A stretch of DNA of 64,000 bases from Tricholoma matsutake (Eukaryota > Basidiomycota > Agaricomycetes > Agaricales > Tricholomataceae): the NCBI GenBank assembly GCA_026075535.2, contig AP026540.1:1178001-1242000 (forward strand), in the 5' to 3' direction. Numbering within the stretch: position 1 is the first letter of the stretch; the number at the start of each line of letters is the position of its first letter. Positions 43,702 to 53,017 of the stretch are shown here, in pieces. A model generated the notes under the pieces. It saw only the letters and a list, made by a program, of their open reading frames with translations, was not told where the DNA came from and searched no databases. Made by a program: the position numbers and the translations under genes.

Positions 43702-43923
43702 TGTAGCCATGGTGGCAGCCCCCGCAGCAGAGCCCACAGCCAGAGTCCAGCATCTCCCTTAGTGGTCACATGACCTCGTTGACAGACACATGCTTGTTGT
43801 AGACAGAAAAAGGATCTTTGCTTGTCCACATCCTTTCCAACTTGCGTCTAGTAGTAGACGTGAGCCCTGTCCAAACCGTCTTGTCTAGTAGTAGACGAGA
43901 CCCTGAGAGACCGCACAACTCCA
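43702..43923 (+). repeat. Gy-C 5' LTR (222 bp)
   Basis: Begins TGTAGCCATGG and ends ACAACTCCA. By eye it differs from the 3' copy at about 18 sites, all transitions. It contains two hairpins with 4-nt loop GTAG in the TCTAGTAGTAGA motif, near 43846 and 43890. Confidence 0.92.
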
Positions 43924-43925
43924 TC

Positions 43926-43941
43926 TGGTGACAACAGCAAG
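43926..43941 (+). promoter_or_regulatory. Gy-C primer binding site
   Basis: TGGTGACAACAGCAAG begins 2 nt after the LTR. The TGG start fits pairing to a tRNA CCA end. The tRNA was not identified. Confidence 0.65.
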
Positions 43942-44313
43942 ATTCCTACTTGGCTACTCTACTTGTAATCTCGGGGCATCTGCCATCTGTCAACTTGGTT
44001 CTTCATCTGTTTCGGCTTTTGGTCCACTCAGTTTCAGCTCAGTTCTCTGCTCAGTCTCGCTACCACGCACCGGCCTCACACCCGCTACACTGGTAAGAAC
44101 CACACAACAAGACGACAAGGGTAGATTCCTACCATCTACCACACCCAAGACCACAGCCCAGTCCTCAGCAACATCCTCCTTCACCCTTCCATCAGTATCC
44201 GACATCTCCATCAGCCCCATCTCAACCAGCCCCCGATCCCCACCAGCCATACTGCCTCCCACCCCACAGTTTTCAGCACCCACCACACCTACCCCTTCCG
44301 ACGACGAAGACAC

Positions 44314-45565
44314 CATGTCAGACGACACAAAACTGTTCTGGGGCGATGACAAACACGAGGACGAAAACCCCTGGGACTTCATCAACGCCATCGAGTGCCA
44401 ATTATCGCTTAAGACCAACGTCTCCGACACTCAGAAACTTCGAACGTTTGAGCTCAACTTGAAGGCGGGCTCCGTTGCCAATCAATGGTGGGACAGTCTG
44501 AGCTCGGGGGACAACAACACCTGGGAACATCTAGGAGCTTCGTTCACGAAGAGATGGCCAACCAAACCACCCACCGTGAAAACAGTTGAGGAGAAGCAAG
44601 CCACATTGGAACAAATGACGATCACAGAAGAAGAAGTCGGGAAACAAGTAAAGGTGAAAGGAGTCAAAGAGTTCGCACACGTAGTATGGGTGGACAAGGT
44701 AGAATGCTTGGCAGCAGCAAGCCCCAACACAAACGGTCTCCTGATTGGCGCCGTTCGAAAGAAAATGCCCAGGATTCTACAGAAGGTAATGGGTTTGGGG
44801 CATACCGACTGGGCAATGTTCTGCAAGGCCGTCCGCACAGCAACACTTTCCCAGATTGACGAGGCATGGGAGGAGGAAAGGGAGGCATGACACATTTGCG
44901 AAGAGCTGAAGAAGCTACAGGATGCATGCAGTGCGACGACAAGAGACCTCACCAGCTCATTCCAAAGGTTCACCATAGGTACACCCTCCCCAACGCCAAG
45001 ATTCCCCACACTCTGAAACCAAACCCCACAGACACAACAGAACCGCTCCCCAACCCCAACGTTCAGCGCGAACAATCCATTCGCAAATGCCACCAGCCCA
45101 AATACACAAAACCAGCCCCCATACCGACAGAACAGACTCCCCACAGAACGCATGGCAGACGTTGTACAGCTAGCGCTCCCCATCCACCCAAACACCCCTG
45201 CTGGACAAGCAGCATATAATGCGCAGATCGCGCAATGGGACAACAACTACCCAGGACAGTTAGTAAGCGAGCTACGTCCGTACCCCCTCTCACCTGGAAT
45301 GGCTCCCATCGCATCGGGAGAATGTTGGAAATGCGGCATGATTGGGCACATGAGCCCCAACTGCGACAGTCCCAATCAAGTACCAGCCTTCGAAGGACGC
45401 TGGAGATCGATCACAGCAATGATCAAGCATAGCTGTCCACCAACCACAACAAGGAACGTCAATTATGTCGCTACCAACCCGTGGGTCACAAAGGAGGAAT
45501 ACGATCAACAGGTCATCACGGACTTCCTGGCAGAGCAGGGAAAAGGACCAGGGTCGTTGGCGTAG
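44314..45565 (+). pseudogene. Gy-C gag (two in-frame TGA codons)
   Basis: The likely start is ATG 44314 (MSDDTKLFWGDDKHEDENPW); the frame is open from 43928, but that leader is unusually Ser/Thr/Pro-rich. The capsid block includes WDFINAIECQLS and GSVANQWWDSL. The nucleocapsid knuckle CWKCGMIGHMSPNC (CX2CX4HX4C) lies near 45325-45365. TGA codons at 44888 and about 45015 interrupt an otherwise continuous frame ending at 45565. Pol overlaps the end in another frame, compatible with frameshift expression. Confidence 0.82.
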
Positions 45566-45960
45566 AACAGGAGGTTCCACTGACGACCCAGACCGAGTAC
45601 CATAATAGCACAGCAGTCCTTGGATGTAGCAAGGCATCATCCAAGGACAAGGAAATGCCGTCTATTGCAAGGTGTACCTTAGGTAGTGAGGAGGGAGCTT
45701 TACCAGCGTCAGTAGTGGTTATCCCAGACACCAACATATATCTAGCCAAGGCACAATCCATCATTGTTGACCTGTATGGCATGGAGAGCGAAGACGAGCA
45801 ATGGAACAGCCAACCATTCCTACACACAATTGAATTGCACGGTCCACAGGGAGAGATCGTAAGAATCAAGAGTACAATGGTGAATGCAGTCGACCTATCA
45901 GTATACCAGAAATCCGAGCACCGCCTCAAACCTCTGGACAAATCCAACCATATCCTATGA
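45566..45960 (+). pseudogene. Gy-C protease region, catalytic triad not found
   Basis: In frame with the long pol ORF and separated from it by one TGA at 45958. The pattern around MVNAVDLSVYQ, followed by MADGRLVPSAGTW, matches the retropepsin-like segment of this Gypsy lineage. I cannot find the expected D-S/T/D-G triplet before VNAVD; the text runs straight from IVRIKST into MVNAVD. This may be a small deletion or a lineage variant. Confidence 0.55.
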
Positions 45961-48900
45961 ATGGCAGATGGCCGGCTGGTACCCTCAGCTGGCACTTGGA
46001 ATGGCGAGGTTACCATTGGCAATATCACATGGGGGGACACCTTTGAGGTCTTTGACAGCAAAGGGGCTTGGCTAGCACTGTTCTGGAAACCATTGCTGAA
46101 GAAGTTCAAAGCAATCCATGACTATGACACAGATATTGTGAAAATCCCCAAGGACGGTGATTGGGTAGTTCTACGGAACCAATACCCATGTGGAAAGAGC
46201 ACAGAAACAACACTCCCGACCAATCAGGATTTAAACATCAACCAGCGCACAAACTTCAAGGGGGATCACTGCGCACCCCCCTCGAGGCAAGTCTCACATG
46301 ATGGAAATGATAGTGAACCAGTTGATGTAGCAAGAAGTGAAACAGCATCACTACCCACAGGGGATCAAGACATGGACACGGAAAAGTGCACAAACTTGAA
46401 GGGGGATCACTGTGCACCCCCCTCAAGGCACAAGGAACCCATTGATGAGACAGCAATTGAGCAAGCAGAACATGGGGAACACCCCCTGGACAATGAGGAA
46501 CAGGAAGGGGAAATTGCAAAAGGACAAGAAATACCAAAAATCCAACATCCACTTACCCAGGAAGGAAACAAGAGATGCACACAAGAAGAACGAACCAAGT
46601 GGCAGGAAGCAAATGGCTTGAAAGGGAAGAAGACTCGAACAGACAGAGGAACAGCAAAGCGCAGTAGGCTAGGAAGGCCATTGCAGAAGGGAGTACAACC
46701 AGCTTCCCAACCATCCCCTTCTGCTGCAATACTACCAACTGATACACCTAACAACCCAGATCCCCCACCAGACCACAAGGACAATATATGGACCATCAAC
46801 ACAGAGGTGCGGAACAGCGACTCTAGCACCGAGCAGAAAATGCTTTCAGGCAACCTTGACAAAGCAGTGTTCACCCGACAATCAGACCCATTCAAATTAG
46901 AACGCGTGGATGCAGTACTGTCAGAACTCACCATAGGCGATGATCTAACTCAAGAGCAACGCGTAAGCATTGAAAACCTACTTCGCGAGTTTGCTGACTG
47001 CTTTGCACTGTCCATGAGCGAGGTAACAGTAGTAGCAGGAGCAACACACAAGCTGAATGTGCCCGAAGGCACAGTATTCAAAACAAAGGTGAATCAACGA
47101 CCACTCAGTGGGCCTCAAAAGGAATATTTCAACAGCGTGCTTGACAAGATGCTGGAGGTGGGTATAATTGCTCCAATCGACCGTAATGATGTCAAATGTT
47201 GTGGCGCAACCACTCTAGCAAAGAAGGTGCATGAAGGTAATGGACTAACTATCGAGGAACTACAGCACCGAGTCAACAACAAATGTGTCACAGCTGGGAT
47301 CCCATCAGCATTCAAAGACCTCCCCCCCCCCCGAGATTTTGAGCAGCATGACACAGCACAAGTGGAGATGCAGACCAAGTGGCGAGTGTGTCAAGACTTC
47401 GCCGAACTGAACAAAGTGACGAAAGTACCCCCAATGCCCCAAGGAGACATACGGGCCAAACAACAGCGTCTGAGTGGACACCGGTGGATAAACACATTTG
47501 ACTTCGCAGCAGGGTTCTATGCTTGTGAAATTGGACCAGAAGACCAGCCATACATATGCTTCTACGTTGAAGGACGAGGATACTTCTGTTACAAGCGCAT
47601 GCCCTTTGGACTAACAGGTGCGCCCTCCACTTTCACAGAGATGACAGCCCAAGCACTAGGTGATCTTGTAGGCATACTGTTTGAACCGTTCGTTGATGAT
47701 GGAGGAATGGCTGGGGATGACTTCACAAAAACACTAGCTAACATCCGAACACTACTAACCAGAGTAAGGGAGAAAGGGCTCTCTTCATCAGCAGCCAAGT
47801 CAAGCTTCTTCATGACTGAGGCTGTCTTTGCTGGAGCAAGGGTGGGACCAACAGGCATAAAACCAGATCTGACAAAACTCACAGCTATTGTGGACTGGAA
47901 ACGACCAACCGATCTGCAAAACCTAGCCGCGTTTACAGGACTAACAGGCTACTTTAGGTCGCTGATCAAAGGATATGCAGCATTAGCCCAACCACTCACA
48001 GACTTGGCCAGAAGCCTTGACTTGCCCAAGGGGAAAGGAAAGGCAGCCTACCGACGTGCCATGAAAGGACACTCGCTAGTTGGCTCATGGAAAGAGGAAC
48101 ATGAGAAGGCCTTCCTGGGACTAAAAATTGCCTTAACCAATGAACCAGTATTGAAAGGACCAAAGTTTGATGGCACACCATTTGTCGTCACTACAGATGG
48201 TTGTAAGTATGGTTTTGCAGGCATGCTTTCACAACAACACACTGCAGTCCTGCCCAATGGCAAAGAGGTCACACACATGCATCCAGTTGCATTCAGCAGC
48301 AAACGAACATCAGAATCTGAAGAGAAGTACAAACCATATTTACTAGAATTTGCTGCACTGAAATTCTCCCTAGACAAATTCTCTGATCTTATATGGGGCT
48401 ACCTGGTTGAACTAGAGACTGACTGTCAGGCACTCAGGGACCACTTACTGAATGACAAGCTCAACTCCACACATGCTCGATGGAGGGATGGAGTACTAGC
48501 ACACCAGATTATAGATGTACGACACAGACCAGGATGCCTGAATCCAGTCGCAGATGGCATCAGCAGGAAGTACATGAACCTACCCACAGAAAAGAACGAT
48601 GGCCATGAATGGACAGTAAGCGAAGACTGGGAAGCACGAACAGGCATTCAAAATGATATATTCCAAATTGAGTCACTGCCCACCTATGATGCCCTCAGAA
48701 ACCGATTTGCTAACGAAAAAATATTCCTCAATGCCATAGAGGCATTGGCTGAACTAGAACATGGGAAAAGTATCAGAGAAAGGAAGAAAGCCAAGCACCG
48801 AGCAGAAGGGTACATGATCCAAGAAGGGAAATTATGGAAAATAGGTAACACCAAGTCCACACAAGCAAAACCACAGGTAGAGTGCATACCACAATCAGAG

Positions 48901-49959
48901 GCAGTCACACTAGCATGGGAGGAACACCGGAATCAAGGACATTTTCACAGGGACAACATAAAAATTGCACTGATGGACAGAATAGCTAGCCCACACCTTG
49001 ACCAATCAATCACCAAGGCAATCATGGACTGTGGTAAGTGCAAAGGACATGGCCCAAAACACTTACATTCACTGCTAGAACCCATAACAAGACGCCACCC
49101 ATTTGAACTTCTTGTAGGAGACACCCTGGCCATGCCAAAAGGAAAAGGGGGCTTTACAAAAATTGGATTATATGCAGACGTCTACTCACAGCATGTATGG
49201 GCAGATAAATTCAAGACCGCCGCATCAGCAGCCACCTCTTGCAAGACATTCAATAATATCTGCACCACATTCACAGCACCCGAGGCCTTCATGGTTGACG
49301 GAGGTCATGAGTTCGACAATGACACCGTTCGTGAGGCATGTGCCATACGTAATGTGGAACTACGAGTAGTTCCAGGATACTCCCCCTGGATCAATGGTCT
49401 GATAGAAGGGATGAATGCAAAACTGTTGGGGAGGCTGAAAAGATTGTGCTCACCAGATCTAGGGGAGGACGAATACAATGCAATGGATGTACCAGCCTCA
49501 AGGCCCGACCACCTGGAGGAAGCCATGGAATTCCTCAACAATTGCATTCTTCCAAACCTCAAGTTCTCACCCAATGAACTCCTTTTAGGCATCGTGATCA
49601 ACACAAAGCGTACACCAGCAGAGCAAACAGAGGAGGAAGTATCAGCAGATGAGGTTGAGGTCCAGATGGCATATGTAGAGCAACAGCGATTAGATGGGTA
49701 CGCACACATATCTTCTCATGCTCACAAGCAGAAGCTGGCGTTTGACAGGAAGGTCTTATCCCGAGCACCAAGAGAGGTCACATTCAAAGCCGGGCAGCTG
49801 GTACAAGTCTACAGAAGTGACCTAGACTTCACATTCAAGGCAGAACAGAAAATGGAACCAAAATGGTCAGCACCACGCCGAGTAACAAGCAGAGACTGCA
49901 ACTCCTATAAATTGGAAACACTGGAAGGACTACCCATTGGCAACAGGTTCTCCTCATGA
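45961..49959 (+). CDS. Gy-C pol: RT, RNase H and integrase in one intact 1332-codon frame
   Basis: The N-terminal part finishes the protease domain, then has a linker with two copies of a KGDHCAPPSR block (about 46257 and 46398). RT lies at roughly residues 360-650: first Asp in TFDFAAGFYA, catalytic FVDD in PFVDDGGMA near 47690. RNase H follows: TTDGCKYGF near 48195, Glu in LEFAALKFSL, Asp in LETDCQA. The integrase has an HHCC finger (HRNQGHFH ... CGKC near 48930-49040) and a DDE core: LVGDTLAM near 49110, VDGGHEFDND near 49295 and Glu in GLIEGMNAKL near 49400. The C-terminus is a short GPY/F-like module without chromodomain. All polymerase and integrase catalytic acids are present, so this is the best preserved pol in the window. 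Confidence 0.93.
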   Translation: MADGRLVPSAGTWNGEVTIGNITWGDTFEVFDSKGAWLALFWKPLLKKFKAIHDYDTDIVKIPKDGDWVVLRNQYPCGKSTETTLPTNQDLNINQRTNFKGDHCAPPSRQVSHDGNDSEPVDVARSETASLPTGDQDMDTEKCTNLKGDHCAPPSRHKEPIDETAIEQAEHGEHPLDNEEQEGEIAKGQEIPKIQHPLTQEGNKRCTQEERTKWQEANGLKGKKTRTDRGTAKRSRLGRPLQKGVQPASQPSPSAAILPTDTPNNPDPPPDHKDNIWTINTEVRNSDSSTEQKMLSGNLDKAVFTRQSDPFKLERVDAVLSELTIGDDLTQEQRVSIENLLREFADCFALSMSEVTVVAGATHKLNVPEGTVFKTKVNQRPLSGPQKEYFNSVLDKMLEVGIIAPIDRNDVKCCGATTLAKKVHEGNGLTIEELQHRVNNKCVTAGIPSAFKDLPPPRDFEQHDTAQVEMQTKWRVCQDFAELNKVTKVPPMPQGDIRAKQQRLSGHRWINTFDFAAGFYACEIGPEDQPYICFYVEGRGYFCYKRMPFGLTGAPSTFTEMTAQALGDLVGILFEPFVDDGGMAGDDFTKTLANIRTLLTRVREKGLSSSAAKSSFFMTEAVFAGARVGPTGIKPDLTKLTAIVDWKRPTDLQNLAAFTGLTGYFRSLIKGYAALAQPLTDLARSLDLPKGKGKAAYRRAMKGHSLVGSWKEEHEKAFLGLKIALTNEPVLKGPKFDGTPFVVTTDGCKYGFAGMLSQQHTAVLPNGKEVTHMHPVAFSSKRTSESEEKYKPYLLEFAALKFSLDKFSDLIWGYLVELETDCQALRDHLLNDKLNSTHARWRDGVLAHQIIDVRHRPGCLNPVADGISRKYMNLPTEKNDGHEWTVSEDWEARTGIQNDIFQIESLPTYDALRNRFANEKIFLNAIEALAELEHGKSIRERKKAKHRAEGYMIQEGKLWKIGNTKSTQAKPQVECIPQSEAVTLAWEEHRNQGHFHRDNIKIALMDRIASPHLDQSITKAIMDCGKCKGHGPKHLHSLLEPITRRHPFELLVGDTLAMPKGKGGFTKIGLYADVYSQHVWADKFKTAASAATSCKTFNNICTTFTAPEAFMVDGGHEFDNDTVREACAIRNVELRVVPGYSPWINGLIEGMNAKLLGRLKRLCSPDLGEDEYNAMDVPASRPDHLEEAMEFLNNCILPNLKFSPNELLLGIVINTKRTPAEQTEEEVSADEVEVQMAYVEQQRLDGYAHISSHAHKQKLAFDRKVLSRAPREVTFKAGQLVQVYRSDLDFTFKAEQKMEPKWSAPRRVTSRDCNSYKLETLEGLPIGNRFSS

Positions 49960-50290
49960 CGACTCCACAGATTCATCCCCCACACTGGCACAATGCTACA
50001 TGAGGCTCAAACAGCCATTGAGAAGCTATGGGGTGACCAGGAAGCCAAAGAAGACATTGTGCAGGAGGAAGTAAAAAGAATAGTGATTGATGAAGATGGT
50101 GACATAGAGTGGGAGGATGTAGAACACGAGGCAGACGAAGAACAGATACCATAAGACCCTGAGTCTAGACCACAATCCACCCTGACAGTTGACTGACATC
50201 AGTTATTTTCAAGGTCCGACTCTGTATATATTAAGGCCTCATTTCGCTTTGGTTACCTCACTTCTACCCCACACCCACGATCACATAAAT

Positions 50291-50560
50291 ATGTCCGGTA
50301 CATGGCTTATTGGATGGATGGCGCTTTTTATTATTTTAGTGGCTCTGAGTCCCTTTGCCCTCATCACACGGCGGCCTCGACAAGGCCACGACATTGAACA
50401 AGGCGAGTTCCCCAGCTTCGTCAATCCAGAACTTGTTCAACGACGGCTTTCTACCCCAACACGACCTAATATCGACTTCCCACTGGCCGCCCACTTGAGG
50501 CTTCGACAAAGGCCTCTTCCAAAGATAGACGAAACCCCGGAGCAATACCTGTGGCCCTAA
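50291..50560 (+). CDS. Gy-C 3' ORF: small single-pass membrane protein
   Basis: The 89-codon ORF starts at ATG 50291 (MSGTWLIGWMALFIILVALS). Residues 4-24 form a hydrophobic helix long enough to cross a membrane, followed at once by TRRPRQ, a positive stop-transfer. The rest is soluble and ends PEQYLWP. A TATA-like box (TATATATTAA) at 50224 with CT-rich sequence before the ATG suggests its own promoter. The position between integrase and PPT is where env or other extra genes sit in Gypsy elements. No signal of a viral glycoprotein is visible, so function is unknown. An in-frame extension upstream to 50189 is possible but less likely. Confidence 0.6.
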   Translation: MSGTWLIGWMALFIILVALSPFALITRRPRQGHDIEQGEFPSFVNPELVQRRLSTPTRPNIDFPLAAHLRLRQRPLPKIDETPEQYLWP

Positions 50561-50723
50561 ACAACGTTTCTGTGTTGGGCCTCTAGGGGGAGCAATTGTC
50601 ATGGACATGCCTCCTGAGGTGCATGGGTTGAGGTGAGGGTAAGGCATTGGTGCCTTGTACATACTTGTTTCGACATAGAGTTGAGATCGCAACGAGGGCA
50701 CTGCTACTGTGAGGGGGGGCACA

Positions 50724-50945
50724 TGTAGCCATGGCGGCAGCCCCCACAGCAGAGCCCACAGCCAGAGTCCGGCATCTCCCTTAGCGGTCACGTGACCTCG
50801 TTGACAGACATGCGCTTGTTGTAGACAGAAAAAGGATCTTTGCTTGTCTGCGTCCTTTCTGACTCGCATCTAGTAGTAGACGTGAGCCCTGTCCGAACCG
50901 TCTCGTCTAGTAGTAGACGAGACCCTGAGAGACCGCACGACTCCA
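50724..50945 (+). repeat. Gy-C 3' LTR with upstream PPT
   Basis: Begins TGTAGCCATGG after the purine run GAGGGGGGGCACA (50711-50723). In this copy one hairpin has a perfect 10-bp stem (arms GTCTCGTCTA and TAGACGAGAC, loop GTAG) near 50903-50926. It keeps CpG at most sites where the 5' copy has TpG or CpA. Confidence 0.92.
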
Positions 50946-51083
50946 CCGTTGTCACTTGGTGAGCTGCCTGGGCGGACTAGCAAGTACTTTTCACAGACAA
51001 TTACCAATGTTATGAGTGAACTCCCAAATGCAGTAATCAAGGAGTTGAAGGGGGGGTTCAAAAACTACATACCGCTTGCGCTC
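50946..51083 (+). pseudogene. Gene X, third part (138 bp between Gy-C and Gy-B2)
   Basis: Encodes SLGELPGRTSKYFSQTIT and continues to FKNYIPLAL with no stop. It joins in phase with the upstream piece when Gy-C is removed, and with LCTHRACSNAT downstream when Gy-B2 is removed. The short length shows that two LTR elements landed 138 bp apart in the same gene. Confidence 0.7.
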
Positions 51084-51864
51084 TGTTACGATTTTCTGTT
51101 ATCGTAACCCACGACGACCAGATGTACGCCAGCAAGACTGGGTACTTTAATTTTTCTCATTCGACTCGACTCACTTCTGACGGGAGACCCTTTGACGCAT
51201 GGTGACTTCATGCATCTGAACCCACTCCCATGCATGCTGTGATATGACAGCCCTTTGACATGAGGTCCGTGACGTCGGACACTCACGATCAACATGCTGC
51301 ACTGCAGTATGTCCTTGACATCGGATCCTTGACATCAGATCCATAACACCAGACACCTCATGCTAGGCATGAGGCTATTCTCTTATTGATCCCTGACATG
51401 CTGCGCCGCAGCACTCCGTAACATCGGATGCCTCATGCAAGACATGAGGCCTGTCTTTTCTATTGTTCTTTCTATTTATACTTGATAATGATCCTGCATT
51501 CCGATTGGACAATAGGTATCTTCAAACCATATATAAGCTGTAGTAATACTGCCTGTATTCCTCAGCTTGACCTAATTCAAATAACGGTCTTAGACTCAAC
51601 CAGAATACTCGACAGCTTAGGAAGCCCCTAGCTGTGATAACTCGAACTCAACAGTTGGAAAGCCTCCAACTGTGATACACAAACTGACGGTCTACTCAGA
51701 AAGCCTCTGAGTACGGATAGCCATAACAACTTGAGGAAGTACCCAAGTGAAGGCCAGAAGCCCGATACAATAGGAAAGTCTCCTAGTGCAATACGAGACA
51801 GTTGGAAAGCCTCCAACTGTAACATATGAAGCCAAGGCTGAGTTAAAGACCTATAGTCTTAACA
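51084..51864 (+). repeat. Gy-B2 5' LTR (781 bp)
   Basis: Begins TGTTACGATTTTCTG and ends TCTTAACA. U3 has TTGACATCGGATCC-like repeats near 51309-51345 and the GCATGAGGC palindromes. A TATA box (TATATAAG) lies at 51530-51537. Confidence 0.92.
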
Positions 51865-51877
51865 AAAGGTCAAGCTG
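51563..51877 (+). promoter_or_regulatory. Gy-B2 transcript start, six-hairpin leader and self-complementary PBS
   Basis: CAGCTTGACCT at 51563-51573 is 33 bp after the TATA box and is perfectly complementary over 11 nt to AGGTCAAGCTG at 51867-51877, two bases past the LTR. Between them are stem-loops at 51612-51635, 51651-51673, 51693-51713, 51729-51748, 51771-51785 and 51798-51820. Loops are AAGCC in hairpins 1, 2, 3 and 6, AAGTA in 4 and AAGTC in 5. Hairpin 4 differs in sequence from its Gy-B1 counterpart but keeps pairing on both sides (arms ACTTG and CAAGT). Confidence 0.8.
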
Positions 51878-52148
51878 ATCTACGAAGTCCACCTACCTAG
51901 GTGCAGACACAACATATTTCAGACAAAGCCCAGACAGACCTCCAACCAGAGCATCATCATCAGGAAGAACCCCATGGTATAGATACCAGGGTCGACTAGT
52001 ACGATACTCGGAACCAGCACAGAAGTGGTTCTCAAGGAGAACCAGTGATGAAGAACCCTGATACCTCGATGAAGAGGATTTTAGATCCTTCGATAAAGAA
52101 GAAACTCCAGAACGAGATCCATTCTCCCTATCCAATGACAACACCAAC

Positions 52149-53000
52149 ATGTCTACCGAACCCACCGCATCAACCAAGAAGATCAGAATACGAACCCCCT
52201 CCAACTTCACAGGGGACCAAACTAGAACTGCGAAGTTCTTACAAGAAGTGAAACTCTATTTGAGAGTAAACCATGGAATCTATGACACCGACGAGAAGAA
52301 GATCATCTTCGTGTTGTCCTTCATGAATGGAGGAACTGCTGTGCCCTGGGCACAGACTTGGGCAGAGAGGGAAGACCTAGGAACCTGGTCTACCTTTGAA
52401 GCAATGCTCAAGACAGTGTTCATGCTGATTGATGAAGCTGGAAGAGCCAGGACAGAAATGAAAACATTGAAGCAGGGACAGGACCTGGAGGACTACATAG
52501 CACAGTTCCAAATCCTGCGAGAGAAGGCGGCAATCAATGATGACACCGCCCTCATTGAACTCTTCATGGATGGGCTGAACCCCAAGCTCCTTGAAAGAGT
52601 CTTCAATATGGAAACGATCCCAACAACCTTGGAAGGAATGATCAACGCCGCCTCCAAGTACGATGGACAGTGGAGGAGAGCAAAAGCCATAACAGGGAGG
52701 CTGCAGGAGGCTTTGACGAGGAAGCTACCAAGCTCTGAAGCAAAAGAGACCCCACTCGAGATCAACCGACTCTCCTATCAGGAGAGGATCAAACACATGA
52801 AGAAAGGGTTGTGCTTTGTGTGCCACCAGCCCAGACACAGAGCAACCAAACACAAGAAAGGGGAAAAGAGGACCGAGGACTGGCCATCCCCAAAGAATAA
52901 AGGCAAGGAAGCCTACTCGAAGATCCGAGCAATCATAGGAGAACTCGATGAAGAAGAAAAGAAAGGAGCTCTCACCGCAATTGAGGACGAGGATTTTTAA
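52149..53000 (+). CDS. Gy-B2 gag (N-terminus lost)
   Basis: A 283-codon open frame starting MSTEPTASTKKIRIRTPSNF. Gy-B1 shows about 79 more codons upstream; here the first ATG is ATA and a TGA lies near 52060, so the protein is shortened. The capsid block FVLSFMNGGTAVPWAQTWA and the knuckle CFVCHQPRHRATKH are present, again with His as the fourth ligand. It ends with TAA at 52998-53000, shortly before pol. Confidence 0.78.
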   Translation: MSTEPTASTKKIRIRTPSNFTGDQTRTAKFLQEVKLYLRVNHGIYDTDEKKIIFVLSFMNGGTAVPWAQTWAEREDLGTWSTFEAMLKTVFMLIDEAGRARTEMKTLKQGQDLEDYIAQFQILREKAAINDDTALIELFMDGLNPKLLERVFNMETIPTTLEGMINAASKYDGQWRRAKAITGRLQEALTRKLPSSEAKETPLEINRLSYQERIKHMKKGLCFVCHQPRHRATKHKKGEKRTEDWPSPKNKGKEAYSKIRAIIGELDEEEKKGALTAIEDEDF

Positions 53001-53017
53001 AGAGGTGGCCTGCCTCG

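Larger units (their letters stand above)
43702..50945 (+). mobile_element. Gy-C: nearly intact 7.24-kb Ty3/Gypsy element in gene X
   Basis: Two 222-bp LTRs enclose gag, a long pol frame and a small 3' membrane-protein ORF. The flanks CTGT (43698-43701) and CCGT (50946-50949) form a 4-bp target duplication with one CpG-to-TpG change. Removing the element and one copy joins gene X in frame (GMDGAALL to SLGELPG). The only in-frame stops noted in gag-pol are TGA codons. No chromodomain is present. The lineage differs from Gy-A, Gy-B and Gy-D. Confidence 0.92.

Noticed and set aside
45961..49959. The 1332-codon ORF as a host gene.
   Set aside because: It contains RT, RNase H and integrase motifs in Gypsy order and lies between matching LTRs with a target duplication.
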